Both the position numbers and the translations under genes were made by a program. A stretch of 49,318 nt of DNA, from the NCBI GenBank assembly GCA_007695095.1, contig REEL01000116.1, positions 1 through 49,318 of the forward strand. The letters are read 5' to 3'. Source of the stretch: Chitinophagaceae bacterium (GTDB lineage Bacteria > Bacteroidota > Bacteroidia > Chitinophagales > REEL01). A model generated the notes under the pieces. It had not been told where the DNA came from. It saw nothing but the letters and a program-made list of their open reading frames with translations, and did not search any database. Positions 23,833 to 33,389 of this stretch are shown here, in pieces; position 1 is the first letter of the stretch; every line of letters begins with the position of its first letter.

Positions 23833-25176
23833 ATGACCCCTTTCATAGAAACTAAAGTTGCTTTTCACACACTTGGTTGCAAGTTAAATTTTGCCGAAAC
23901 ATCTGCTATCAGTAAAAAATTTAAAAAAGACGGATATGCTGTTGTGGATTTTGATGATGAAGCAGATATTTACGTAATTAATACTTGTTCAGTAACCGAT
24001 CATGCCGATAATAAGTGTCGCTATTTTATTAATAAATCAAAGAGAAAGAACCCCGAATCTAAAGTTGTAATAATTGGTTGTTACGCTCAGTTAAAACCAG
24101 ATGAAATAGTTGAAATTCCGGGAGTTGATATGGTTTTAGGTGCAAAAGAAAAATTCAATATACTCGATCACGTTGAAAAATTATACTCTGCCGACAAACC
24201 ATTAAATATAAGTTCAGAAATTAATGAAGTTGATTTCTTCTCTCCTTCCTGGTCAGTGGATGACAGAACCCGTACCTTTTTGAAGATACAGGATGGCTGT
24301 GACTACAGTTGTACTTTTTGCACCATACCTTTAGCAAGAGGCAAAAGCAGAAGTAGTGATATCCCCGGTGTTTTGAGCGAAGTGGATAAAATTGCCAAAA
24401 ACGGAGTTAAAGAAATAGTTTTGACAGGAGTTAATACCGGTGACTTTGGCAGATTGCCCGGTGAGAAAAAGTCAGACATTGGTTTTTTAGACTTAGTTAA
24501 GGAATTAAATGAAGTGCAAGAGATTGAGCGTTTCAGAATTTCCTCTATAGAACCGAACTTACTTCATGATGAGATAATTAAATTTGTAGCATCCTCAAAA
24601 AAGTTTGTACCTCATTTTCACATACCATTGCAATCCGGCAGCAATAAAATTTTAAAATTAATGCGCCGTCGTTACCTCAGAGAATTATATCAGAAAAGAG
24701 TTGAAACCATACATTCATCTATGAATGATTGTGCAATCGGGGTGGATGTAATTACCGGTTTTCCCGGAGAAACAGAGGCAGACTTTTTGGAAACCTATAA
24801 TTTTTTGCTTGATTTGGACATAGCATACCTGCATGTATTTACCTATTCTGAAAGGCCCAACACTCCGGCAATTGAAATGGATAATGTTGTGCCTTTTAAA
24901 ATCAGAAAGAAACGAACTAAAATGTTAAGGTCATTATCAGAGAAAAAGCGTAATGCATTTTACAATCGTTTTTTAAACACTTCCAGAAAAGTGCTTTGGG
25001 AAGGGCAGTCTACAGAAGATGGAAAGATGCTGGGATATACAGATAATTACATTAGAGTGGAACAAGACTTTGAAGAATTTAAGGTAAATACTATTGAAGA
25101 GGTATATCTTAGCGGAATATCCCCAAATGGTTATGTGCAAACAGAAATGTCTCAATTGCAAACTTCCCGGGTTTAA
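23833..25176 (+). CDS. mtaB: tRNA t6A37 methylthiotransferase MtaB
   Basis: A radical-SAM enzyme that adds a methylthio group to t6A37 of tRNAs reading ANN codons. It has the UPF0004 N-terminal domain cysteines in LGCKLNFAE, NTCSVTDHA and IGCYAQ. The radical-SAM cluster motif is CDYSCTFC, and a TRAM-like C-terminus follows (about 375-447). TLGCKLN and VLTGVNTGDFG point to MtaB rather than MiaB or RimO. At 447 residues the length is normal. lgt follows after 12 bp. Confidence 0.92.
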   Translation: MTPFIETKVAFHTLGCKLNFAETSAISKKFKKDGYAVVDFDDEADIYVINTCSVTDHADNKCRYFINKSKRKNPESKVVIIGCYAQLKPDEIVEIPGVDMVLGAKEKFNILDHVEKLYSADKPLNISSEINEVDFFSPSWSVDDRTRTFLKIQDGCDYSCTFCTIPLARGKSRSSDIPGVLSEVDKIAKNGVKEIVLTGVNTGDFGRLPGEKKSDIGFLDLVKELNEVQEIERFRISSIEPNLLHDEIIKFVASSKKFVPHFHIPLQSGSNKILKLMRRRYLRELYQKRVETIHSSMNDCAIGVDVITGFPGETEADFLETYNFLLDLDIAYLHVFTYSERPNTPAIEMDNVVPFKIRKKRTKMLRSLSEKKRNAFYNRFLNTSRKVLWEGQSTEDGKMLGYTDNYIRVEQDFEEFKVNTIEEVYLSGISPNGYVQTEMSQLQTSRV

Positions 25177-25188
25177 GTATACTTGCTT

Positions 25189-26127
25189 ATGATTTTTTTG
25201 CACAGGTCATATGCAACTCTTACGGATTTCATTTATGACCTGACAGGTTTATATATTCCCCTTCCTATCTATTCTTTTGGTTTTTTTGTAGCATTAGCCA
25301 TATTTACTTGTTTTGCTTTTGCTTATTTTGAATTAAAGAGAAAAGCAAAAAATGGTGAGTTTAAATATATAGAGCGGAAGAAAAAAGATAAAACGCTGTA
25401 TTATTTACCTCATCAATTGGCGGCGAACATGTCAATGAGGTCTGTTGTTTGGGGATTTGTCGGGGCAAAGTTGTTTTATTTATTAGAGTCGCCTCAAGAG
25501 ATTAAATACATTTTTCAGGACCCGCTGCTATTTTTAACCAGCGGATTAACTGTTTATGGGGGAATTATTTTCGGCTTTTTTTCTGTGTTGTTTGATGCAA
25601 AAAGATATAAGATTTCATTTTGGAAATTGGCCGATGCCACTGCGCCGGGTCTAATGTTTTCTTACGGAGTTGGTCGCCTGGGATGTCATGTTTCGGGAGA
25701 TGGTGATTGGGGGCGGGTTAATTCGCATGAAAAACCTGAGTTTTTTTCATTCTTACCGGATTGGTTATGGGCTCATGATTATCCGCATAACATCATTGAT
25801 GCAGGAAAGCCAATTGAAGGTTGTGTTGAAAAGCATTGTTACGTTTTAGCTGAGGCTGTTTACCCTACACCTGTTTATGAGTTTTTTATTTGCCTGCTTT
25901 TATTTTCGCTTATTTGGTGGTTGAGAAAAAAAATATTTATACCGGGAATTTTATTTGGTGTTTACCTTGTGCTTAATGGAATTGAACGATTTTTTATCGA
26001 ATTTATCAGGGTGAATCAATTGTATGAAATTTTATGGTTTCACTTATCACAGGCTCAAATAATTTCAGTATTATTAGTCTTAAGTGGTTTTGTTTTAATT
26101 TTTTATATGGTTTATAAAAAAAAATAA
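25189..26127 (+). CDS. lgt: prolipoprotein diacylglyceryl transferase
   Basis: An inner-membrane enzyme that moves diacylglycerol from phosphatidylglycerol to the lipobox cysteine, the first step of lipoprotein maturation. It has about seven hydrophobic helices, with YSFGFFVALAIF, LTVYGGIIFGFF, YGVGRLGCHVSGDGDWG, PTPVYEFFICLL and GIERFFIEFIRVN. The VGRLGCHVSGDGDWG stretch replaces the usual GRxGN form and is, from memory, normal for Bacteroidota. I use ATG 25189, not the in-frame TTG at 25183. The many lipobox proteins in this window would be its substrates. Confidence 0.93.
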   Translation: MIFLHRSYATLTDFIYDLTGLYIPLPIYSFGFFVALAIFTCFAFAYFELKRKAKNGEFKYIERKKKDKTLYYLPHQLAANMSMRSVVWGFVGAKLFYLLESPQEIKYIFQDPLLFLTSGLTVYGGIIFGFFSVLFDAKRYKISFWKLADATAPGLMFSYGVGRLGCHVSGDGDWGRVNSHEKPEFFSFLPDWLWAHDYPHNIIDAGKPIEGCVEKHCYVLAEAVYPTPVYEFFICLLLFSLIWWLRKKIFIPGILFGVYLVLNGIERFFIEFIRVNQLYEILWFHLSQAQIISVLLVLSGFVLIFYMVYKKK

Positions 26128-26169
26128 ACTCCACCCGAAGACGTAAAATTACAATCCCGGATGGAGTTT
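26126..26169. terminator. bidirectional terminator between lgt and the T9SS cargo gene
   Basis: AAACTCCA (26126-26133) pairs with TGGAGTTT (26162-26169), with an inner CCG/CGG extension across one mismatch. The A-run on the left gives a U-tail for the minus-strand gene that ends at 26181. Confidence 0.65.
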
Positions 26170-26180
26170 AAGCGGGTAAA

Positions 26181-29024
26181 TTATTGAATAATTAACCTTT
26201 CAGCGGTTTCTATCTCTTCATTTTTTATTGAAACAATATAAATCCCGCTTTTTAAAGTGCCGTTAGGAACAAGTAAAATTCTTTTATCGGCAGCATTTAT
26301 TCTCACTCTGCTTTGTAAACGACCTTGCAAATCAAAAATGTTAGCTACCAGGTTTTGATTCGTTTTTATTTCATTTGAAATAATGTTTAAGTATACATCC
26401 TGATTGTTACTTGGGTTTGGAAACAAGTTTATTTGAAAGTTTATTTCCTTTTCAAGGTTAACAGCTACTATAGGGAAGGTTTCACTGGTCCCGTCAAAAT
26501 CCGTTTGTGTTAATCTATAGTAATTAGTGCCTGAAGATGGATTAAAATCCTCTGTATGATAGCTAACTGTTCTGGTTGAATTGCCCATTCCCTGGACAGT
26601 TTCAAATATTTCAAAGTTTATTCCATCAGAACTTTTTTCAACAGTAAAATAATCATTGTTTATTTCTACTGAGGTCTGCCATTTTATGTCTACACTTGTT
26701 CCATTATAAGAAGCATTAAAAGACAGCAACTTGACAGGAAGAGTGGATGAGGAGCTTTCATACCCCATCGCAAACTTTGATGATTCTTCATCTTCAACAT
26801 AGAAATATTCAGAGTCACCGGAAGTTTTGAATAATCGGGCATTTCCAAGTAAATCTCCCGGGCCGGGAGAAAATGAAGGTAAATCCGGATTGGTTGGATT
26901 GACTTGAAGTGCACTTGCACTTACTTTTAACCAATTAAATTCTCCATTAATGTCTGAACAAATTAAGCTAGTTTTAAACGCTGCTGTATCAATGTTAAGG
27001 TTAGCTCTATTGTATTTATAGAAAAAGTCATACTTATTTTTCAGATTAGGGTTTTCATTGTAAATAAATACACCATAGGAATAGTAATCTAAGCTTCCAT
27101 CAATCCCGGAAGGTAATTGCACACCGCTTAAATCTAACTGACTTCTATAAATATGAACGGTACTAGGGGTGTTTAAAAAATTTAATACCCCGGCATAGTA
27201 TGTTTCATCAGTACCTAAAACTAAGGCTGAATCACTATCATATTGAAAAGAGGAAGCTATTCCTATTGGAGCTGTTGATGCAATTATATTTTCAAGATTA
27301 CTGAAGCTGGTTATTAATCCATTATCTGTTAAATCTTGAAAAGTGTTTCCATCATTCTTATCAAAGTTTAGATAAGTAACTAGGTTTGAATCATTATCTT
27401 TTAAGATTCTGCACATAAATGTTCTTAGCTCTTCTTCTGACCTTGATGTTTTCCAATATCTTACTTCATCAATATAGCCTGAAAATGTCCTGTTCGGGTA
27501 ATTGAAATTTTTTCCTATGCTAAAATCTTCATCTGAAATCACAATTTGGCCATTGTAAGTTTCTTGTGCTGATAAAATTCCATTTTGATATAGTTTCACA
27601 ATAGATTGATTGATAGCTGCATCGTATTCATAAGTTAAAGCTACATGATTCCAGGTATTTTGGACAATATTTTTATCAGAAGTTAATAAACATAAGTCAT
27701 CAGGGCACCCATTGCCTGGAATATAAACTGCCGCTCCTAATTCTCTGGATGACCCACCTGCAAGTACTTCCCAGCCACCATTACTGTTTAACTTACTGAT
27801 TAGAGGGTTTCTTATCAACTGATTACTGGAATGTGTTAGCATAAACCAGGTTTCGATTGTAAATGCCTCATCTAAGTCAAGAATTGGAGAGTGGTCAATT
27901 TTTACCCCGTGTTGATTTTTTGTTAAATGAATCATATTTCCTGAATCATTAGATGTATTAAAGCTAATTTCCGGTTCTTCAGGAGTTATAAATGAAATAC
28001 AGTTAACCGTGACATTATTAATACCCGGACCATGTACTTTAATTTCTATTTCATCAAAATTAAAATCCTCCAGATTTACTGTATTACAGTTGCTTTCTGA
28101 ACTCCAGGAATTGCTGGTAGTAGTTGTCCCACTTCCTCCATTATTTGGTAAATCAAAAAATAATGAATATTCACTATTTTTAAGATACCCTTGCAAAGTC
28201 CAAAGTGATGAAGGTGCATCTGAGCCAACAAATGCTATTTCATACTCTAAATCAACGGTAAAATTATATCCCCAATCACAGCTTGATGTAGCAGGATTAA
28301 TACTTATGGGAGTAATTGAGATATCTACAATATAATTATTGTCTGATTCTACCTGACAAGTTCCTATAGTTTCAATTTGAGGATTTTCAGTTGGTGGTTC
28401 GCTACTATAACCTCCGGGTACGCCTTCGCACACTATAGTTTGTGAAGGAATACCTTGTCCTGAAATAGTTATTTCAATGGTATGAAAATTTAGTGTTTCC
28501 AAATCTATGGTTTGGCAATCAGAGTCAGATCTCCAAGCGGTTGATGTAGTTGTTGTTCCGGTACCTCCATTATTATTTAAAGGAAAAAACAGATTATAAT
28601 CATCGCTTTTTAGGTTCCCCTGTAGAGTCCACATACTTGAAGGAATATTATTTCCAACAAATGAAATATCATATTCTAAATCAATAGAAAAGTTATATCC
28701 CCATGGACAGTTACCCGGGTTTTTGTTTATTTGAACCGGATTAATTGAAATAAGTACTTCATAACCTTCAGAAGAGCTTACAGAACAAGTCCCAATTTGT
28801 TCATTTCCGGAAGCAAATGTTTCTTCTGTAGAACCGAACTGGCTGACTAAAATTGCAGTAGCAGAAATTAATAAGACTCCAAATAATCCGAGAATCATGT
28901 ATTTTGTTCTGCTTTGAGATAGTTTGGTCGTTTGTCTTAATAGTTTTCGTCTTTTCATTGTTTTAGAATTTTTGTTTGAGTCGAAAAAATTGTTTTCAAG
29001 GATTTTGTTTATAAAACGTTTCAT
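26181..29024 (-). CDS. T9SS cargo-like surface protein with duplicated module, LamG domain and sorting domain
   Basis: A 947-residue protein with an N-terminal membrane segment (about 43-61). Two tandem modules follow (about 77-205 and 220-345; period 143 residues), each starting IGTC and containing WGYNF, WTLQG and GTTTTS. Next is a LamG/concanavalin-like domain (about 360-555, with FTIETWFML and GYIDEVRYWK), then a linker with LPVKLLSFNAS (common before sorting domains). The end (867-947), with LFPNPSNN and GIYIVSI, is the T9SS type A sorting domain. It should be exported and exposed on or released from the surface. The start could instead be Met23 (28958). Confidence 0.88.
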   Translation of the reverse strand: MKRFINKILENNFFDSNKNSKTMKRRKLLRQTTKLSQSRTKYMILGLFGVLLISATAILVSQFGSTEETFASGNEQIGTCSVSSSEGYEVLISINPVQINKNPGNCPWGYNFSIDLEYDISFVGNNIPSSMWTLQGNLKSDDYNLFFPLNNNGGTGTTTTSTAWRSDSDCQTIDLETLNFHTIEITISGQGIPSQTIVCEGVPGGYSSEPPTENPQIETIGTCQVESDNNYIVDISITPISINPATSSCDWGYNFTVDLEYEIAFVGSDAPSSLWTLQGYLKNSEYSLFFDLPNNGGSGTTTTSNSWSSESNCNTVNLEDFNFDEIEIKVHGPGINNVTVNCISFITPEEPEISFNTSNDSGNMIHLTKNQHGVKIDHSPILDLDEAFTIETWFMLTHSSNQLIRNPLISKLNSNGGWEVLAGGSSRELGAAVYIPGNGCPDDLCLLTSDKNIVQNTWNHVALTYEYDAAINQSIVKLYQNGILSAQETYNGQIVISDEDFSIGKNFNYPNRTFSGYIDEVRYWKTSRSEEELRTFMCRILKDNDSNLVTYLNFDKNDGNTFQDLTDNGLITSFSNLENIIASTAPIGIASSFQYDSDSALVLGTDETYYAGVLNFLNTPSTVHIYRSQLDLSGVQLPSGIDGSLDYYSYGVFIYNENPNLKNKYDFFYKYNRANLNIDTAAFKTSLICSDINGEFNWLKVSASALQVNPTNPDLPSFSPGPGDLLGNARLFKTSGDSEYFYVEDEESSKFAMGYESSSSTLPVKLLSFNASYNGTSVDIKWQTSVEINNDYFTVEKSSDGINFEIFETVQGMGNSTRTVSYHTEDFNPSSGTNYYRLTQTDFDGTSETFPIVAVNLEKEINFQINLFPNPSNNQDVYLNIISNEIKTNQNLVANIFDLQGRLQSRVRINAADKRILLVPNGTLKSGIYIVSIKNEEIETAERLIIQ
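27990..28796 (-). repeat. tandem duplicated protein module inside the T9SS cargo gene
   Basis: Codes for residues 77-345, made of two copies about 143 residues apart. Both start IGTC, carry a second Cys before WGYNF, and share WTLQG, LFF, NNGG-GTTTTS and a closing Cys. They differ at many positions, so this is an old internal duplication and not a recent DNA repeat. Confidence 0.75.
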
Positions 29025-29183
29025 TTCTTTGGATTTTGAAAAAAGTTAACTTTGATATATGGAGTTCATACGGGTAAGTGATATTTTAGAATGAAGAAGT
29101 AAAATGAAATTTCCGACAAAAAAAAGCTTAAATAGCCGCATTATAAGTATAGAATAAAAAAACAATTTAAATCAAAACAATAA

Positions 29184-29212
29184 TAGTTTTGCCCGAAAAA
29201 ATGTTATTTTTG
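29184..29212 (+). promoter_or_regulatory. two -7-like elements before the deoxyhypusine-synthase-like gene
   Basis: TAGTTTTG (29184-29191) and TATTTTTG (29205-29212) both match TAnnTTTG. The second is 18 bp before the ATG. Neither has a TTG at 19 bp. Confidence 0.4.
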
Positions 29213-29230
29213 CATAAAAAATAAAAGCTT

Positions 29231-30211
29231 ATGTCTGAGAGAAATGGATCTGTTACAGCGTTCATGAAACATCATTACCGTCATTTTAATGCTGCTGCAT
29301 TGATGGACGCAGCTAAAGGATATGATAAGCATTTAACAGAAGGGGGGAAGATGATGATTACTTTAGCCGGTGCTATGAGTACTGCTGAGATAGGCTTGTC
29401 ACTGGCTGAGATGATTCGACAGGATAAAGTTCAAATTATATCGTGTACCGGAGCAAATTTAGAAGAAGATCTGATGAATTTAGTTGCCCATACGCATTAT
29501 AAAAGAGTGCCTCACTACAGAGATTTAAGTCCTCAGGACGAATGGAATTTACTTGAGGATGGGTTTAACAGAGTAACGGACACTTGTATTCCGGAAGAGG
29601 AGGCATTCAGACGGCTTCAAAAGCACATCTATAAGATTTGGAAAGAAGCTGAAGAAAAAGGCGAAAAGTATTTCCCTCATGAGTATATGTATAAAATGTT
29701 ATTATCGGGAGTTTTAGAGCAGTATTATGAAATTGATCCTAAAAACTCATGGATGCTGGCTGCTGCTGAGAAAAACATACCTATAATAGTTCCCGGCTGG
29801 GAAGATTCAACTATGGGCAACATCTTTGCATCCTATTGTATTAAAGGGGAGCTGCAATCTACGACCGTAAAGAGCGGAATAGATTATATGGTATGGTTAT
29901 CAGAATGGTATAGAAATAACAGTTCCGGTAAGGGTGTTGGCTTTTTCCAGATAGGAGGAGGAATTGCCGGCGATTTTCCTATTTGTGTAGTGCCTATGAT
30001 GTACCAGGATTTAGAATGGCATGATGTTCCTTTTTGGTCTTATTTCTGCCAAATATCTGATTCTACTACCAGTTACGGGTCTTATTCAGGAGCTGTTCCC
30101 AATGAGAAAATAACATGGGGAAAGCTTGATATTAATACACCTAAATTCATAATAGAATCTGATGCAACTATCGTAGCGCCCTTGATTTTTGCTTATTTAC
30201 TCGGTTGGTAA
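29231..30211 (+). CDS. deoxyhypusine synthase family protein
   Basis: A 326-residue NAD-binding protein of the deoxyhypusine synthase fold. The active-site block SGAVPNEKITWGK ends in Lys298, which by position matches the human catalytic Lys329. AMSTAEIGLSLAEM and GADL-like CTGANLEEDL fit the nucleotide-binding part. In eukaryotes and archaea the enzyme transfers an aminobutyl group from spermidine to eIF5A, which bacteria lack. Bacterial homologs are thought to use spermidine for polyamine reactions such as homospermidine formation; the substrate here is unknown. It ends one base before the convergent pdxH, with no terminator between. Confidence 0.9.
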   Translation: MSERNGSVTAFMKHHYRHFNAAALMDAAKGYDKHLTEGGKMMITLAGAMSTAEIGLSLAEMIRQDKVQIISCTGANLEEDLMNLVAHTHYKRVPHYRDLSPQDEWNLLEDGFNRVTDTCIPEEEAFRRLQKHIYKIWKEAEEKGEKYFPHEYMYKMLLSGVLEQYYEIDPKNSWMLAAAEKNIPIIVPGWEDSTMGNIFASYCIKGELQSTTVKSGIDYMVWLSEWYRNNSSGKGVGFFQIGGGIAGDFPICVVPMMYQDLEWHDVPFWSYFCQISDSTTSYGSYSGAVPNEKITWGKLDINTPKFIIESDATIVAPLIFAYLLGW

Positions 30212-30212
30212 T

Positions 30213-30866
30213 TTAAGGAGCTAAGCGGGATTTACTCCATTCATTCATGCTTGTTTTTTCAAAGCAAATACGATCATGGAGTCTGCCGGATCGTCCCTGC
30301 CAAAATTCAATGCTTTCGGGTATAACTATGTAGCCTCCCCAAAATTCAGGTCTCGGAACCCGGCTACTTTCAAATTTCTCTTTATATTCATTGTGTTTAT
30401 TTTCCAAAAAGTTTCTGTCTTCGACTTTTTGACTTTGAGGAGATGCCCATGCACTTATCTGGCTTTCCTTTGGTCTGGTATTAAAATAATCATCAGAATC
30501 TTTTTCAGTTTGCTTTCGGATGATTCCTTCTATGCGAACTTGTCGCTCCAGTTCAGCCCAAAAAAATAACAAACAAACACTTTTATTTACATCAATTTCT
30601 TTTCCCTTTCTGCTGTTGTAATTTGTAAAGAATACGAATCCATTTTCATCAAAATTTCTTAAAAGTACAATTCTTGAGCTCGGTTTTCCATTAGCGTTTA
30701 CTGTAGATACCGCCATAGCATTTGCATCTTTTATTTTCTTTTCAGCAGCTTCTATAAACCATTTTTTAAATAAATCTATAGGGTTTGAAGGGATGTTATT
30801 TTCGCTCAAACTGTCTTTTCCGTAATCAATCCTGTTTTTCCTTATATACTCTCTTAATTCGTCCAT
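30213..30866 (-). CDS. pdxH: pyridoxamine 5'-phosphate oxidase
   Basis: An FMN-dependent enzyme making pyridoxal 5'-phosphate from the pyridoxine or pyridoxamine form. It is 217 residues, with the family blocks PSSRIVLLRNFDENGFVFFTNY, SRKGKEI, FFWAELERQVRIEG, SQISAWAS and EFWQGRSGRLHDR, and ends in the conserved RLAP. All expected binding residues look present. It starts next to the stop of the S9 peptidase gene upstream (1 bp apart), so the two are probably co-transcribed. It would supply the cofactor for PLP enzymes such as the oxoamine synthase in this window. Confidence 0.95.
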   Translation of the reverse strand: MDELREYIRKNRIDYGKDSLSENNIPSNPIDLFKKWFIEAAEKKIKDANAMAVSTVNANGKPSSRIVLLRNFDENGFVFFTNYNSRKGKEIDVNKSVCLLFFWAELERQVRIEGIIRKQTEKDSDDYFNTRPKESQISAWASPQSQKVEDRNFLENKHNEYKEKFESSRVPRPEFWGGYIVIPESIEFWQGRSGRLHDRICFEKTSMNEWSKSRLAP

Positions 30867-30867
30867 T

Positions 30868-32817
30868 TTATTCGTTTAAAAGGTATTCTATTAAAAACAT
30901 CGTTCTTAATTCGGTGAAAAAATCTCTGTTGGATTTCCTTCTAAAAGAATGTCCTTCATCTTTGGCTAACATGAACCAAACATTTCCATTGTTTTCATTA
31001 ACGGCCGAAACCATTTGTTCTGCTTCAGAAGCCGGAACGCGGGGATCGTTTAATCCGTGAGCAATAAATAAAGGACTTTTGATTTCATCCGCTCTTGTAA
31101 GTGGTGAAATTTCTTCAAGAAAAGCTCTCATTTCAGGAATTCTTTCATCACCATATTCAACTCTTCTCAGGTCTCTTCTGTAAGATTCAGTATTTTCGAG
31201 AAAAGTGACAAAATTTGTGATACCAACTATGCAAATCCCGGCTTTCAGCCTGTCATTGAAATGTATTAATGAAGCTAAAGACATATACCCTCCATAAGAA
31301 CCACCTGTTACAGCAATTCTATTATTGTCAAGGTCACTTTGACTATCTATCCAATCAATTAATTTCCCGATATCTTTAACGGCATCTTCTCTCTTTTCCC
31401 AGTTGTCAAGTGTAAGATAAGTCTTTCCGAAGCCCGAAGATCCTCTTACATTTGGATAAATAACAGCTATACCTAACTCATTTAATGTAAACTGCGTAAT
31501 AGGATTAAAATATGGTCTTGCTTGTGATTCCGGCCCGCCGTGAATATCAATTAACACAGGAAAAGGACCTTCTCCTTTAGGTTTGTATAAAATTGCAGGA
31601 ATTTCTCTGGTTTTTCCATCTACTTTATCAAATGTAGGGTATGTAATGATTTCAGGTATAACAAATGTTTCAGTATCTAATCCTCCAACTTCTCCAATCG
31701 TCCATTGGACTGTTTCTTTCTTTTTATAATCCAAAACATAGACTTCGCTTGGTGAGGTAGGTGTATTGATTGTCATAGCTAAATTAAGCTTATTTGGGTG
31801 AAATTTCATGGATGTGATTATGCCCGGAGGTATATTCTCGTTTTTTCGAAATCGTTTCGTGCGGGTATCTAAGGTATACAATACACTAAAGCCATTTTCA
31901 TTTGTTACGAAAGCCAGTTTTTTCCCATCATGACTAATATCAAAAGCAGTGACATCCCAGGGGATATTATGGCTAATGGGTACCATTTCTTTCTCAGTAA
32001 TACTATAGTAATGCAATGTTCTGAATTCGTGATTTTGATCACTTACAATAAATAACCCTTGGTTGTCGTGGCTAAACATTGCAGTTCCGTATGCTGTTTT
32101 TTCACTGTCAGGATTAATTTGAACCTTTTCATTAGTGTTTAAATTCAAAATATAATAGTAGGATTCATTTGCGGAAAGGTAATTAAAAATGAGTTTATAG
32201 TTATTGTCAGGAGAAATATCCCCTCCTCCCCAATAGCCCGTTCCTTCAAATATAACTTCAATATCTTCCGGATTTTTCAAACTTGCCCTGAAAATATCAT
32301 AATCTCTACCGTTTCTGGGGGTCCCGTTATAATAAAAATATTCTCCATTGTTGTCCCAATAGCCACCACTGAACCGATGTTTGCCATCGGTTAGAAGTTG
32401 TACTTTACCGGAAATTTTATCAAAATAATACAACTGAAAATTTTCATTACCATCGGCATCCATTCTGAAGATAAAACCATTTTCACTATCAGCCGGATTT
32501 ACACTTGCACCCATAGCTGCATTATCAAAGAAGGTTATTTGTTGTCTGGCTCCCTTTGGTTTTGCAACATAGTGAACTTGGGCTGTTTCTCCAAAACGGG
32601 TTCCAATCAACATGCCGCCATCCTGCGTCCAATCTCTAAAAGCTGCACCACGTGTGTTTTGATATTGTTGTAAACGGTTTTTAATCTCGATGGGGACTTC
32701 ATCCGGGATGTTTTCTAAAACTAAATTGCCTCTTTCAATACGATTTTGGCTATTTGCTTCGATTGTAAACAATACAATCATTGAAAAAATAAATGCTAAA
32801 AAGAATATGTGTTTCAT
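30868..32817 (-). CDS. S9-family (prolyl oligopeptidase type) serine peptidase
   Basis: A 649-residue exported peptidase with a signal peptide (about 1-23). An N-terminal beta-propeller region (about 40-385) has repeated WD-like strands (for example AMFSHDNQGLFIVSD). The C-terminal alpha/beta-hydrolase domain (about 390-649) has the triad Ser507 in GGSYGGY, Asp591 in HGLNDPRVP and His623 in DEGHSF. It should cleave short peptides, perhaps with acylaminoacyl- or dipeptidyl-type specificity, in the periplasm or at the surface. It is just upstream of pdxH. Confidence 0.92.
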   Translation of the reverse strand: MKHIFFLAFIFSMIVLFTIEANSQNRIERGNLVLENIPDEVPIEIKNRLQQYQNTRGAAFRDWTQDGGMLIGTRFGETAQVHYVAKPKGARQQITFFDNAAMGASVNPADSENGFIFRMDADGNENFQLYYFDKISGKVQLLTDGKHRFSGGYWDNNGEYFYYNGTPRNGRDYDIFRASLKNPEDIEVIFEGTGYWGGGDISPDNNYKLIFNYLSANESYYYILNLNTNEKVQINPDSEKTAYGTAMFSHDNQGLFIVSDQNHEFRTLHYYSITEKEMVPISHNIPWDVTAFDISHDGKKLAFVTNENGFSVLYTLDTRTKRFRKNENIPPGIITSMKFHPNKLNLAMTINTPTSPSEVYVLDYKKKETVQWTIGEVGGLDTETFVIPEIITYPTFDKVDGKTREIPAILYKPKGEGPFPVLIDIHGGPESQARPYFNPITQFTLNELGIAVIYPNVRGSSGFGKTYLTLDNWEKREDAVKDIGKLIDWIDSQSDLDNNRIAVTGGSYGGYMSLASLIHFNDRLKAGICIVGITNFVTFLENTESYRRDLRRVEYGDERIPEMRAFLEEISPLTRADEIKSPLFIAHGLNDPRVPASEAEQMVSAVNENNGNVWFMLAKDEGHSFRRKSNRDFFTELRTMFLIEYLLNE

Positions 32818-32891
32818 AGATATTTTTTAAGTATAAAATTGTTAAACTTTTTAAGAATTAACAAAAGAATTGATGAGTGATTTTAATAAAC

Positions 32892-32919
32892 AAAAAAGCC
32901 CGGAAATAACCGGGCTTTT
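32892..32919 (-). terminator. intrinsic terminator of the thioredoxin-fold gene
   Basis: AAAAGCCCGG and CCGGGCTTTT form a perfect 10-bp stem with a 6-nt loop. On the minus strand it follows the stop at 32937 and ends in a T-run. Confidence 0.9.
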
Positions 32920-32936
32920 AATAATAGACTTAACCT

Positions 32937-33389
32937 TTATCTGGAAGCATTAAAAATTTGAAGTGCTCTTTGACCTTCTTCAATAAGCACTTTTGGCGGC
33001 TTAGCTCCCATTGTTTTATGAACAGTTTCTCCATTTGGCTTTATATACACAAAAGTAGGATATGCATTTACTCTGTATTTACGGGCAAAATCTCTGCCTT
33101 TGCCCTTTTCCATATCATATTTATAATTTATAAAGTTGGCATTATAGAAATCACCTACTTCTTCCTGAGGAAATACATTGCTGTCCATCCATTTGCATGG
33201 ACCGCACCAAACAGCAAATGCATCTACAAAAATAGGTTTATTTTGTTTTTTGGCTTCTTCTAAAACTTCTTCCCAGGTTCCGTTAAAAAAGTTTATACCT
33301 TTATTTTCTACAGCTGAGTTCCCGGCAAATAGGGTAGATGTAAAGAAAAAAGAAAAAAGAAAAAATATGGGGATTTTAAAATGTCTCAT
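32937..33389 (-). CDS. exported thioredoxin-fold protein with CGPC motif
   Basis: From the ATG at 33389 this is 150 residues, with a signal peptide (MRHFKIPIFFLF, ending LFAG). I reject a longer in-frame start because it would bury this signal peptide. The thioredoxin-7/DUF255-like core has KPIFVDAFAVWCGPCKWM with the redox Cys pair, then VNAYPTFVYIKPNG with the cis-proline. It probably reduces or oxidises thiols of secreted proteins in the periplasm. It lies after murI with a 73-bp gap and has its own terminator. Confidence 0.88.
   Translation of the reverse strand: MRHFKIPIFFLFSFFFTSTLFAGNSAVENKGINFFNGTWEEVLEEAKKQNKPIFVDAFAVWCGPCKWMDSNVFPQEEVGDFYNANFINYKYDMEKGKGRDFARKYRVNAYPTFVYIKPNGETVHKTMGAKPPKVLIEEGQRALQIFNASR

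Noticed and set aside
29047-29054. Plus-strand TAACTTTG as promoter
   Set aside because: It is 177 bp before the next plus-strand gene, which has closer -7 boxes, and no TTG at 19 bp is present.
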